Source: Flavobacterium xueshanense
GTDB taxonomy: Bacteria > Bacteroidota > Bacteroidia > Flavobacteriales > Flavobacteriaceae
Direction of reading: 5' to 3'
Length of the DNA: 64,000 bases
NCBI RefSeq assembly: GCF_900112975.1
Contig: NZ_FONQ01000003.1
Span: forward strand, 96,589-160,588
Of this stretch, positions 17,749 through 26,512 are shown one piece after another. Under the pieces are notes generated by a model. That model ran no database searches and had not been told where the DNA came from. It saw only the letters and a list, made by a program, of their open reading frames with translations. A program made the position numbers and the translations under genes. How positions within the stretch are numbered: the stretch's first letter is position 1; every line of letters begins with the position of its first letter.

Positions 17749-19280
17749 TTTAATTTCTTTTTAAAATAAGTTTCTTTAATTTTTTGAAAAAAGCTTGAAA
17801 TTAAAGCGGTCTCATTACGCTCAATTCCTATAATATAAACAGCTGCTAGTAACCAAACTATTGATAAAGTACCCATACATAAAAACCGTAAAAGTCCTGC
17901 ATCGAAAAAATCACGGATAATAAACAACGGTGAAACAAAAATCGAAACGAGCATCATCTTGAAAAACGCTTTTTTAATAAAAAATTCGATATTAAAATTT
18001 AAAATTATCTTTAACATTACCAGTTGCACAATAAAAATTATAATGGATGTACAAGTATATACAATTAATATTGAATAAGGAGGCAAGCCAAATGTAAAAG
18101 CTATATAAGCAGCAGGCAACCCTAGTAACATTATTGAACTTAACACTATTTGGAAATACTTTATCTTTCCAGTAGCTTGTATTGCTGCTGGCACACCTGC
18201 ACTCATCGTAGTAATCAGCGCATTCACTAGCATAATTTGTATGAATATCTTTGTAAATATTGGGACTACAGTAAGCCACAGATTTAAAATAAAGTTCGTT
18301 TCCAAAAGAAGCGGTAAACTTGGAATAAGCATCAGGAAAAAAGAATATTTCGATGCATAAATTACCAATTGTGCAGTTCTATCTGTCCTGCCACTACTAT
18401 AGCTTTTTGTTATTTGGGGAATTACGGCTTGACTCAAACTTTGAGAAAACATTTTAACAAAGCTATTGACCTGACTTGCAATACCAAAACCAGAATTTAG
18501 AATTGTACCAAAAAAAGAATTAATGATTAACGCCGATCCTTGCGTTTCGCCTACGCTTGCCCCAGCGCCAATCATGATCCAGCCTGAAAAGCCCATCATT
18601 TCTTTGTATTTGCTTTTATCTTTTTGCACTTTCCAATTGGTAATACTTGAAAAATTATACCTGCAATATAAATAATAGAGCACTGGAGGAATTGATGTTA
18701 CTACTGAAACTAAAACAGCATACAACCGCAGCCTATTTCCAGAATAGTTCATAATTAAAATTATGGCCACCAGACTAATCAAACTTTTAATTATTTCAAT
18801 GGGCGCTGTTATTGTGAATTTTTCCTTTGCAGTGAGTAATCCTTGATAGGGAATGGTAATAATAGATAAAACCACCCCTAGTACCGAAAAGAAAAAGACA
18901 AAAAAAGCATCATCAAGTTTACCGTTGTCAACTTTTAAAAAAAACTTGATATAATAAACCCCAAATGTTAATGCGAAAATAACCACGAGGAGTGCAAGTA
19001 CAAGATGAATGATCAAACTAATATTAAACACTTTATTTACATCCTCTAATTTTCCTCTTACTATTTCAAATGCAATAAATCTGTAAGTTGTTGAAATCAT
19101 AACGATATTTAAAAATGACATCATGGTAACAACACCTCCTACTACATTATATAAACCAAAATCTGATACTCCCAAAGCCTGAAGTATAAATCTTGATGAA
19201 ACAAGCCCGATAACTGAAACAAAAATGAGCCTGATATAAAGTACTAAACTATTTTTAACGATTGTTGAATTTTCGCTCAT
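17745..19280 (-). CDS. Polysaccharide flippase (Wzx / MOP superfamily)
   Basis: This 511-residue membrane protein has about 12-14 hydrophobic segments. The N-terminus has NSLVLYIRLIFVSVIGLVSS and then RFILQALGVSDFGLYNVVGG, typical of O-antigen flippases in Bacteroidota. It would move undecaprenyl-linked repeat units across the inner membrane to the polymerase at 14533. The 216-bp spacer upstream (19281-19496) has weak inverted repeats (GACTTT/AAAGTC and AGCAATTG/CAATTGCT) but no gene. Confidence 0.92.
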   Translation of the reverse strand: MSENSTIVKNSLVLYIRLIFVSVIGLVSSRFILQALGVSDFGLYNVVGGVVTMMSFLNIVMISTTYRFIAFEIVRGKLEDVNKVFNISLIIHLVLALLVVIFALTFGVYYIKFFLKVDNGKLDDAFFVFFFSVLGVVLSIITIPYQGLLTAKEKFTITAPIEIIKSLISLVAIILIMNYSGNRLRLYAVLVSVVTSIPPVLYYLYCRYNFSSITNWKVQKDKSKYKEMMGFSGWIMIGAGASVGETQGSALIINSFFGTILNSGFGIASQVNSFVKMFSQSLSQAVIPQITKSYSSGRTDRTAQLVIYASKYSFFLMLIPSLPLLLETNFILNLWLTVVPIFTKIFIQIMLVNALITTMSAGVPAAIQATGKIKYFQIVLSSIMLLGLPAAYIAFTFGLPPYSILIVYTCTSIIIFIVQLVMLKIILNFNIEFFIKKAFFKMMLVSIFVSPLFIIRDFFDAGLLRFLCMGTLSIVWLLAAVYIIGIERNETALISSFFQKIKETYFKKKLK

Positions 19281-19496
19281 ATAAATTATTAATAAAAAAT
19301 TCCAAATTTCGACCTAAGGATATCACTATTGAAGGCATGGAAACATGGAAATAATTGTAATGCAAAATCATCACAAACAGCAGGGACTTTGGCTAAAGTC
19401 GTAGGTTTTATATGTATTAAGCAATTGCAGTGTAGACTATTAAGATTCAATTGCTGTCTATAATCCCAAATAGAGAATAAAATTTTAAAAATATTT

Positions 19497-19997
19497 TTAA
19501 TGAGACCCGCTTACTTTGGATCCATCAAGATAAATTAAGATACAGGTCATCATTAATTCTTCACCCTCCGATTCATCTACAATGAAGTGATTTTTTTGAT
19601 AAACTTTAATAGCTGAAATATTGCTCTTCTTTACATACAAAAACACTTCTTTTAAAGCGAGCATTTTCTTCGCATAAATCAATATTTGAGAGGTTGCCTG
19701 ATTTGCAACACCTTTTCCCCAAAATGATTTTTCACCAATAAAAATATGAAATTGAGCTTTTGTATCTGCTATGTCTGTTAATTGAACATTTCCCACGTAT
19801 TGATCATCAACAGTTATAGCAAATCTGCGGCTGGATTCTTCATTGACAACTCTTTGAATCCATTCCATTTCTATCACTGGTGTGATCAATCTATCCGGCC
19901 TATTACCTGTTTGAGACCACACTTCAGGATCATTTCTCCATTTCCATGAAATTAACGCATCTTCAATAACTAATGGACGGATTAAAATTTTATACAT
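19497..19997 (-). CDS. GNAT-family acetyltransferase (RimJ/PseH-like)
   Basis: This 166-residue single GNAT domain starts IRPLVIEDALISWKWRNDPEVW, the pattern of RimJ- and PseH-like sugar acetyltransferases. FIGEKSFWGKGVANQAT provides the acetyl-CoA loop and KVYQKNHFIVDESEG the C-terminal element. It overlaps the PLP-fold gene by 8 bp and ends a four-gene module with the DegT enzyme and WbqC. It probably N-acetylates the amino sugar made by those neighbours. Confidence 0.82.
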   Translation of the reverse strand: MYKILIRPLVIEDALISWKWRNDPEVWSQTGNRPDRLITPVIEMEWIQRVVNEESSRRFAITVDDQYVGNVQLTDIADTKAQFHIFIGEKSFWGKGVANQATSQILIYAKKMLALKEVFLYVKKSNISAIKVYQKNHFIVDESEGEELMMTCILIYLDGSKVSGSH

Positions 19998-20946
19998 ACT
20001 TTAAAATATTTAACATATCATTTGAACCATAACGCTGGTCAATAGGCAAATATACCACCTCAGCCGTTAAGCGGTATTCCAAGCTGGCCGGTCTGCACGA
20101 TTCTTTTACATTGGGCCAATATGCAGCTGTATAGATTTTTTCCTGAAGCAATCGTTGTCTTAATGCTTTATCTTCAGTCCAATATGGATAAACCATTGGT
20201 ACCGAATCACTTGATAAACGCAATGTAAGTTTGTTGGTTTGGTGTAAGGCCTTCTCCAAACACCTGTAATTTTCAATTCTTTTTTGAGCTACTGTTTCAT
20301 AATCGATTGACCCCAGTATAGCTGTAGTTAGTCGTGACATTATTTTGATAGGATTTTGTTCCAACGCCTTGTCATTAGCTACAAAATGACGATATCCGGC
20401 TTCCGCCGAATCATCTTTGCGGATCAGTAAATGTGCCATCCTGTCGTAAGAACTATCTTGTTCAAATTTATCTGTAGATTTTGTATCGGTATACAAATAG
20501 GCTCCATCCGCTACTCCAAAAAATTTTCTAGCGGAATAAATAGTGGGTTCACCCTGAAATGGTTTGTCAAAAAAAGCTTGTGCATTGTCTACAATCAACT
20601 GTTTACATTGCCGGGCAAGTTGTGCCACATAATCACTTTTTAATCCAAAATAATTGGTATATAGAAATGCATCGTCATCGTTCAACGAAGTAAAATCAAA
20701 CAGGGGCTCCAATTGTTCATCAATAGCATAAAGCCTAACTGGTATGTTTAATTTTGCCATAGGTTCCAACAGTACCTCGCAGGTAAAATATGGTATGTAT
20801 ATTTGCTTGAAAGTGCGAACTCTCAATAAATATTCCAACGCATTCCTAGCCGTATTCAATGCTATAGCCTGCGGATGATAGCAATTTCTTATCTCGCTGG
20901 CCTCCAATTCCAGATACCCGCCAATCGCTGTTCTTAGTTTTTCCAT
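19990..20946 (-). CDS. PLP-fold (DegT-related) protein, unassigned
   Basis: This 318-residue protein resembles a shortened fold-type I aminotransferase. LNTARNALEYLL stands where family members bind the phosphate, IVDNAQAFFD supplies an Asp, and SARKFFGVADGAYLY supplies a Lys in the Schiff-base position. It is shorter than typical DegT enzymes (360-390) and its C-terminal region is diverged. It overlaps WbqC by 13 bp. Activity and substrate are not known. Confidence 0.65.
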   Translation of the reverse strand: MEKLRTAIGGYLELEASEIRNCYHPQAIALNTARNALEYLLRVRTFKQIYIPYFTCEVLLEPMAKLNIPVRLYAIDEQLEPLFDFTSLNDDDAFLYTNYFGLKSDYVAQLARQCKQLIVDNAQAFFDKPFQGEPTIYSARKFFGVADGAYLYTDTKSTDKFEQDSSYDRMAHLLIRKDDSAEAGYRHFVANDKALEQNPIKIMSRLTTAILGSIDYETVAQKRIENYRCLEKALHQTNKLTLRLSSDSVPMVYPYWTEDKALRQRLLQEKIYTAAYWPNVKESCRPASLEYRLTAEVVYLPIDQRYGSNDMLNILKYV

Positions 20947-21653
20947 TTGACGTCGTACTGCGATATCAGCTCAGCAGTTTGTTCAAAGCCATTAAACAAA
21001 AGCATGTCAATGATTGATAATCCAGCTACAAAAGCATCATTGCCTTGATTGTATTGCTTCAAAACTGGTTGAATAAAACCCAATTTCATGTTGATGTTGG
21101 AAAATGGTTCAGGAAAAATAAATGATTCTCCACCTTGCGCGTTGATATAATGGGTTGCGTTGAGTTCTTTTGCAATAACCCTTCCCCAGTCTCCTTCTTC
21201 CGGCTTTTGTTCAAACCAGAAATTATAGTCTGTATATTTATCAAATTTTGTAGTAAAACCCAAAGCCTTACTAATCTCGATAGTTGACTCTATATTAAAA
21301 GATGTCAGATACTCATAATCTTTTTCAAGAATTTTTTCAATTAAGGCCCTAATTTCATAGAAAAATGGCGCTTTATTTTTATAACCGTTCAATTGCTCTA
21401 ATAATTTCAATTTCCAGTAGTCATGGTTATCTAACTTTACCGTTGTAAATAGCGCTTTGTAATCTGGTTTGATTAGACTGGGTCTAATAAAATAAGGTTC
21501 TGCCTTCTCAATATTTAACAGCCTGTTTCGTGACATCCAGGATTTTTTAAGATATTGGACATCATCAAAAAACATAAAATGCTCGACACTATGGATTAAA
21601 GAAAAATATCCAGAATACGGAAAAAAATACGGCTGCATTACTGCTACTTTCAT
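20934..21653 (-). CDS. WbqC-family protein
   Basis: This 239-residue protein begins VAVMQPYFFPYSGYFSLI and continues with FFDDVQYLKKSWMSRNRL, the hallmark N-terminus of the WbqC family (PF08889). The family occurs in O-antigen and capsule loci near amino-sugar genes. Its chemistry is poorly defined; aminoacyl or acyl transfer to a sugar amine has been suggested by context. It lies 2 bp from the DegT gene and overlaps the PLP-fold gene. Confidence 0.88.
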   Translation of the reverse strand: MKVAVMQPYFFPYSGYFSLIHSVEHFMFFDDVQYLKKSWMSRNRLLNIEKAEPYFIRPSLIKPDYKALFTTVKLDNHDYWKLKLLEQLNGYKNKAPFFYEIRALIEKILEKDYEYLTSFNIESTIEISKALGFTTKFDKYTDYNFWFEQKPEEGDWGRVIAKELNATHYINAQGGESFIFPEPFSNINMKLGFIQPVLKQYNQGNDAFVAGLSIIDMLLFNGFEQTAELISQYDVKWKN

Positions 21654-21655
21654 AA

Positions 21656-22738
21656 TTAGTTATTTTGAACTCTTAACATTAAACGACAAATCAAATCTAC
21701 CTCTTCCAATGTCAAATCATGAAATAAAGGAAGACACATTATTCTTTTGGAGATATCTTCCGTAATAGGCATTTCAACGGATTCTAAATAAGGTAATATA
21801 TTTGACAACGAAGGATAAAAGTAACGCCTTACGAATATTTCATTTAATTTCAGCGTATCAATACATTTATGAAGTAGCTCCTCACTTTCAACTACTATTG
21901 GATAATAGGCATAATTTTGTGATCCCTCCTTATGCCATATTTGCTTAATTGCTTTGTAATCTTTTAGTTTTTCATCGTAGCGATCAACAATTTTTTTTCT
22001 ATTATTATGAATTTCTTGAATAAAGTTCAGATTCACTAACCCCATGGCTGCATGAAATTCTGAATTTTTTCCGTTCAATCCTAACTCGGCAAAAGCCTCT
22101 GGGCCATCAAAACCAAAATTTCGCATAAAAGCGAGCTTTTTGAGTAATGCTGTATCTTTTGTAATGACCAATCCTCCTTCGATTGAATGGTACAGCTTTG
22201 TTGCATGTAGGCTACAAATGGAAATATCACCATAATCAAAAATAGACTTATCATTTACTTGTACTCCAAAAGCATGTGCTCCGTCATAAATGACTTTAAG
22301 ATGGTGTTTTTTGGCTATCTTTTCAATAGCAGCCACATCGCATGGATTTCCATACACATGGGTAGCCAATATAGCCGAAGTATTTTCGGTTATGGCACTC
22401 TCAATTTTATTGGGATCTATATTCAAAGAATCTTTATCAATATCAACAAATACTGGTTTGCACCCTTCCCAAACGATACTGCTTGTGGTCGCTACAAAAG
22501 AAAACGGTGTTGTAATTATTTCTCCTTTTAAGTCTAACGCTCTTATAGCCATTTGTAAGGCTACAGTTCCATTAGTGACAAAAAGCAAGTGGTCTACTGA
22601 CAAATAGTTTTTTAATCGCATTTCGAGGTCACTTGCTAATGGCCCCATGTTTGTAAGCCATTGGCGTTTCCATATACCCTGAAGATGTTTGTTGTATTCC
22701 TCCTGTGGAGGGAGAAAGGGTTTAGTTACTGGTATCAT
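21656..22738 (-). CDS. DegT/DnrJ/EryC1-family sugar aminotransferase (VioA/FdtB-like)
   Basis: This 360-residue aminotransferase has the N-terminus IPVTKPFLPPQEEY and FVTNGTVALQMAI for cofactor phosphate. YDGAHAFGVQ holds the Asp and SLHATKLYHSIEGG the Schiff-base Lys. HATK followed by YHSIEGG is typical of dTDP-4- or 3-amino-6-deoxyhexose aminotransferases. The dead rmlA fragment immediately upstream suggests the module once carried its own dTDP-glucose supply. It is the first gene of the module with WbqC, the PLP-fold protein and GNAT. Confidence 0.88.
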   Translation of the reverse strand: MIPVTKPFLPPQEEYNKHLQGIWKRQWLTNMGPLASDLEMRLKNYLSVDHLLFVTNGTVALQMAIRALDLKGEIITTPFSFVATTSSIVWEGCKPVFVDIDKDSLNIDPNKIESAITENTSAILATHVYGNPCDVAAIEKIAKKHHLKVIYDGAHAFGVQVNDKSIFDYGDISICSLHATKLYHSIEGGLVITKDTALLKKLAFMRNFGFDGPEAFAELGLNGKNSEFHAAMGLVNLNFIQEIHNNRKKIVDRYDEKLKDYKAIKQIWHKEGSQNYAYYPIVVESEELLHKCIDTLKLNEIFVRRYFYPSLSNILPYLESVEMPITEDISKRIMCLPLFHDLTLEEVDLICRLMLRVQNN

Positions 22739-22807
22739 TTATAGTATATTATTAGGATTAAAGGAGATAATTTTCCAAAAACGAGATGATTTTTATTTTT
22801 AAAACAG

Positions 22808-23500
22808 CTATTGTTTACTTACTTTTTTTAAATATTTGAAATAATCTCCTTTTAAGTTCTCGATTTCTTCATATAAAGCAATCTTGTCTATCCAATTGAA
22901 ATTTATGGCTATCTTTTCCAGACAGACGATTTTCAATGCTGTCCTTTTCTCTACTGCTTTTACAAATTCAGTAGCTTCTGTTAAAGACTCATTGGTTCCT
23001 GTATTTAGCTATGCAAAGCCTCGGCTCATAATCTGAACCCCGAGTGAATTGTTGGCCAAATAGCATTGACTGACCTTGATTATTTCTAATTCACCCCGAT
23101 AAAAGGGCACCACTTTCTTTGCAATTCCTATCACTGAATTGGGATGAAAATATAGACCCACGACTTTTCGTAACCATCATATTCAAAAAACCGGAAACGT
23201 CAGCATCATTATTGGCAATGAAATTATTAGTGGATTTTGTAACAGAACCTAAAGCAATCTCGTACAGGATATAATCAATCCATTGAATGGCTTTATGACG
23301 ATCTGAAATATTTTACAATTAATTTAAAGTTAGGATTGCTTTATAAATGTTTTATGCTCTAGTATTTTTGTCGGCGGCAAAATTATCCAGCCATACTCCT
23401 TTACCATCGTATTATAGTAAATGTTCATACAATTTGGGAACAATAAATCCGACTCCACCTATTACCAAAATTGTTTTATTTTCTATTTTTTGTACATTTT
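22808..23500 (-). pseudogene. Chimeric remnant: epimerase front fused to rmlA back
   Basis: From about 23500 the minus strand encodes pieces of an SDR epimerase: ENKTILVIGGVGFI, LDNFAADKN, then YILYEIALGSVTKS and DADVSGFLNMMV. These match the intact gene at 32164 but carry stops. Near 23165 the similarity switches to the C-terminal half of glucose-1-phosphate thymidylyltransferase: VVGLYFHPNSVIGIAKKV, RGELEI, GTNESLTEATEF, and a tail ending at 22808. A TAG stands for the Trp expected after RGFA. An internal deletion joining two neighbouring genes, followed by decay, explains this. Confidence 0.88.
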
Positions 23501-23539
23501 TTCTTCCAGTAAAATTTAAATTATTTTATTTCGATTAAG

Positions 23540-23612
23540 TACATTTTTTAAACAGATTAAACAATTAAATTTTCCCAACCAGTTAAACTCCTCCTAACCA
23601 ATAAACTTTTCA
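23540..23612. repeat. Degenerate AACCAGTTAA / AAACGATTAAAC word repeats, block 1
   Basis: Short words such as AAACAATTAAA and AACCAGTTAAAC lie just past the stop of gmd (23613). The same words recur at 24740-24968 and 25365-25552, so gmd and the first four-helix-bundle gene are each bracketed by them. Confidence 0.65.
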
Positions 23613-24737
23613 TTACTCAAAATAATTTAAAGTAGTATACCCTCCATCTTTCAAATATTGATCTTTCTGCATCAATTTCAAGTCGGATTGCATCATGTCT
23701 TTTACCAAAGCAGGTAAGTCATATTTACATTCCCATCCCAGTTTAGTTCGTGCTTTGGTAGGATCTCCAATCAACAAATCCACCTCAGTAGGCCTAAAAT
23801 ATTTAGGGTCTACCGCTAATACTTCTTTCCCAATTTCTATTTTGTATTCTGGATTAGAGCAAGAAGCAACATACCCTTTTTCTTCCACACCTTTTCCTTT
23901 AAATTCTAATTCGACACCTACTTCGGCAAAACTCATACGCACAAACTCGCGTACAGGTGTTGTTTTTCCGGTAGCAATAACCCAATCCTCAGCTTCTTCA
24001 GCTTGCAAAATCATCCACATCATACGAACGTAATCCTTGGCATGACCCCAATCGCGCTCAGCATCCAAGTTTCCTAAATAAAATTTATCTTGTAAACCCA
24101 AAGCAATTCTCGAAGTCGCTCTGGTAATTTTACGCGTTACAAAAGTTTCCCCACGAATAGGCGATTCATGATTAAACAAAATACCGTTACAGGCATACAT
24201 TCCATAAGCTTCTCTGTAATTTACGGTAATCCAAAAAGCATACATCTTGGCTACTGCATACGGAGAACGAGGATAAAAAGGAGTCGTTTCGGACTGTGGC
24301 ACTTCCTGCACTTTACCATACAATTCAGAGGTCGAGGCCTGATAAATACGAGTCTTTTTTTCTAATCCTAACAAACGTACCGCATCCAATATCCTTAAAG
24401 TCCCTAATCCATCTGCGTTTCCGGTGTATTCCGGTGTTTCAAACGAAACTGCTACATGACTCATGGCGGCCAAATTGTAAATTTCATCCGGCTGAATTTC
24501 CTGAATCAAACGAATAAGGTTGGTACCGTCTGTCATATCGCCATGATGCAAAAAAAAATTACGGTGATCTACATGCGGATCTTGATACAAATGATCAATT
24601 CGATCCGTATTAAATAAAGACGAACGTCTTTTTAATCCATGAACGATATATCCTTTTTTAAGCAAAAATTCGCTTAAATAAGCTCCGTCTTGTCCCGTTA
24701 CTCCAGTAATAAATGCTGTTTTTTGTAATGTACCCAT
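23613..24737 (-). CDS. gmd: GDP-mannose 4,6-dehydratase
   Basis: This 374-residue SDR enzyme has [17 protein letters not shown] near residue 10, [14 protein letters not shown], and [15 protein letters not shown] with the catalytic Tyr/Lys. [18 protein letters not shown] is diagnostic for GMD. It converts GDP-D-mannose to GDP-4-keto-6-deoxymannose, which Fcl turns into GDP-L-fucose. manC, fcl and gmd follow one another, interrupted only by the four-helix-bundle insert. Confidence 0.97.
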   Translation of the reverse strand: MGTLQKTAFITGVTGQDGAYLSEFLLKKGYIVHGLKRRSSLFNTDRIDHLYQDPHVDHRNFFLHHGDMTDGTNLIRLIQEIQPDEIYNLAAMSHVAVSFETPEYTGNADGLGTLRILDAVRLLGLEKKTRIYQASTSELYGKVQEVPQSETTPFYPRSPYAVAKMYAFWITVNYREAYGMYACNGILFNHESPIRGETFVTRKITRATSRIALGLQDKFYLGNLDAERDWGHAKDYVRMMWMILQAEEAEDWVIATGKTTPVREFVRMSFAEVGVELEFKGKGVEEKGYVASCSNPEYKIEIGKEVLAVDPKYFRPTEVDLLIGDPTKARTKLGWECKYDLPALVKDMMQSDLKLMQKDQYLKDGGYTTLNYFE

Positions 24738-24739
24738 TT

Positions 24740-24968
24740 TTTTAGCTTAAACGGTTAATCGATTATTTGCTTAGTTGTTTTGCCTCTCGATTAACAAATT
24801 AGTTTTATTTTTTTATAAGAAAGACCCGCCTAATTGTTTGATCAATTGGTGAATCGGTTATCTGATTAATTGTTTTTATTCCGATTCATCGATTATACTT
24901 TTCCTAAACGATTAACCTTAACTTAAGCAGTTAATCTTTCCTACCCAGTTAACCCCTTTAATAAACAA
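24740..24968. repeat. Degenerate AACCAGTTAA / CGATTAAC word repeats, block 2
   Basis: The spacer between gmd and the four-helix-bundle gene is built from loose repeats such as AAACGGTTAATCGATTA, CCTAAACGATTAACC and CCCAGTTAACC. No gene or promoter could be supported. Confidence 0.7.
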
Positions 24969-25361
24969 TTAAACTCTTTTTTTCAACGTCTCTTTATTAT
25001 TGATTTGATACTTATAAAGTGAATTGAGTTTATTTAGAATAGCATCTAATTTTATTCTAAGTTCTGTATATTTTTCTTCTTTAATATTCTTCATATTTAA
25101 GGCGGTATTCAAATGATCTATTGTTTCTAAAGCAGTTAAATAGGACATATTAGTGAAATGTGCCTGATCAAAATTAGAAGATCTTCCCGGACCCTCTGCC
25201 AAATTAGCGGAGATACTGGCAGATGCTCTATTAATTTGACTGACTAAATAAAATCGTTCTTCTTTTGGAAATAGCTGACTCATCAATTTTATATCTATTT
25301 TGAACTTTCTCGTTAGCTGATAAACTTCTAATTTTTCGAACGAATAAATATGATAGCTCAT
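24969..25361 (-). CDS. Four-helix-bundle protein (S23/IVS-encoded type), copy 1
   Basis: This 130-residue protein contains FEKLEVYQLTRKF near the start, LVSQINRASASISANLAEGPGR at the helix 1-2 turn, and two further amphipathic helices. SANLAEG(x)GR is the family signature (PF05635). These proteins were first found in intervening sequences of 23S rRNA genes; here there is no rRNA. No enzymatic motif is visible. It is embedded in word repeats on both sides within the fucose operon. Function is unknown. Confidence 0.88.
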   Translation of the reverse strand: MSYHIYSFEKLEVYQLTRKFKIDIKLMSQLFPKEERFYLVSQINRASASISANLAEGPGRSSNFDQAHFTNMSYLTALETIDHLNTALNMKNIKEEKYTELRIKLDAILNKLNSLYKYQINNKETLKKRV

Positions 25362-25364
25362 AGT

Positions 25365-25552
25365 TGTTTAATTGGTTAATCGCATAATTGTTTTAGTATT
25401 GCTTAATTCCGTTAATCTTTTCCCTAACCAGTTAATTTTTTTTAAACAGCTAAACGATTAAACTTTTTCTAAACCAGTTAATCTCTTTTAAACGATTAAA
25501 CTTTTTCCTAACCAGTTAACCTTTTCCTAACCAGCTAAACGATTATCCCCCT
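25365..25552. repeat. Degenerate AACCAGTTAA / AAACGATTAAAC word repeats, block 3
   Basis: At least three rounds of AAACGATTAAACTTTTTC or a variant followed by CTAACCAGTTAA are visible between the four-helix-bundle gene and fcl. They match the words at 24740-24968 and 23540-23612. Confidence 0.8.
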
Positions 25553-26503
25553 TTACATTTTCACTTCCTTAAATCGATCTATGTTCTCTAAAAACCAAGT
25601 ATACGTCTTCTGTATTCCCTCTTCGAACTGCACCTGATGTTTCCATCCTAATTCATGCATCTTGGTAATATCCATTAATTTTCGTGGTGTTCCATCGGGT
25701 TTGCTGGCATCCCAAATGATTTCTCCATAATGTCCCGTTATTTTTTGGATAGTTTCGGCCAACTGTTTGATGGTCAAATCTTTTCCTGTCCCCACGTTGT
25801 ATAAATAGTCCGGAAGTTTATTTTCCAAAGCAAAAATAACTGCAGCAGCCATATCATCCACAAAAAGAAACTCTCGCATGGGTGTTCCGCTACCCCAAAG
25901 AGTTACCGGAGCATGATTGTTTTCTTTGGCTTCATGGAATTTGCGCATCATTGCCGGTAAAACATGAGACGTATTTAAATCAAAATTGTCATGGGTCCCG
26001 TACAAATTGGTTGGCATTAAACTCAGGTAATCCTTTCCAAATTGCTTGCGAATGGCTTCACAAGCTTTGACACCAGTGATTTTTGCAATAGCATACCATT
26101 CATTCGTAGGTTCCAAAGTACCAGTAAGCAAATATTCCTCTTTTAAAGGTTGTGGCGCCAATTTTGGATAAATACAAGAACTCCCTAAAAAAATAAACTT
26201 CTCCACTCCGAATTTTAAAGCAGAATCGATTAGATTATTCTGGATCTGCATGTTCTCCATAATAAATTGGTAGGGATAGTCATTGTTGGCCAAAATACCG
26301 CCCACACGTGCTGCGGCATCAATGATCACTTCGGGTTTTTCGGCAGCAATAAAATCAGCAACTGCTTGTTGATTTCTCAAATCCAAGGCAGCACTTGAAA
26401 CTCCCAATAAATTAGTGTAACCTTTAACTGTCAAAGTTCTCCAAATAGCACTTCCTACCATTCCGTTATGACCTGCTATATAAATTTTAGAATCCTTATT
26501 CAT
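25553..26503 (-). CDS. fcl: GDP-L-fucose synthase
   Basis: This 316-residue SDR epimerase/reductase has IAGHNGMVGSAIWR near the N-terminus, LGSSCIYPKLAPQPLKE with the catalytic Ser/Cys, and EWYAIAKITG with the Tyr/Lys pair. GTPMREFLFVDD is a further GDP-fucose synthase landmark. It epimerises and reduces the Gmd product with NADPH. It is 9 bp from manC. Confidence 0.96.
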   Translation of the reverse strand: MNKDSKIYIAGHNGMVGSAIWRTLTVKGYTNLLGVSSAALDLRNQQAVADFIAAEKPEVIIDAAARVGGILANNDYPYQFIMENMQIQNNLIDSALKFGVEKFIFLGSSCIYPKLAPQPLKEEYLLTGTLEPTNEWYAIAKITGVKACEAIRKQFGKDYLSLMPTNLYGTHDNFDLNTSHVLPAMMRKFHEAKENNHAPVTLWGSGTPMREFLFVDDMAAAVIFALENKLPDYLYNVGTGKDLTIKQLAETIQKITGHYGEIIWDASKPDGTPRKLMDITKMHELGWKHQVQFEEGIQKTYTWFLENIDRFKEVKM

Positions 26504-26512
26504 AACTAATAT

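Noticed and set aside
19281..19496. Hairpins GACTTT/AAAGTC and AGCAATTG/CAATTGCT as a regulatory element
   Set aside because: Stems are short, spaced irregularly and have no T run or conserved pattern; I see no supported function.
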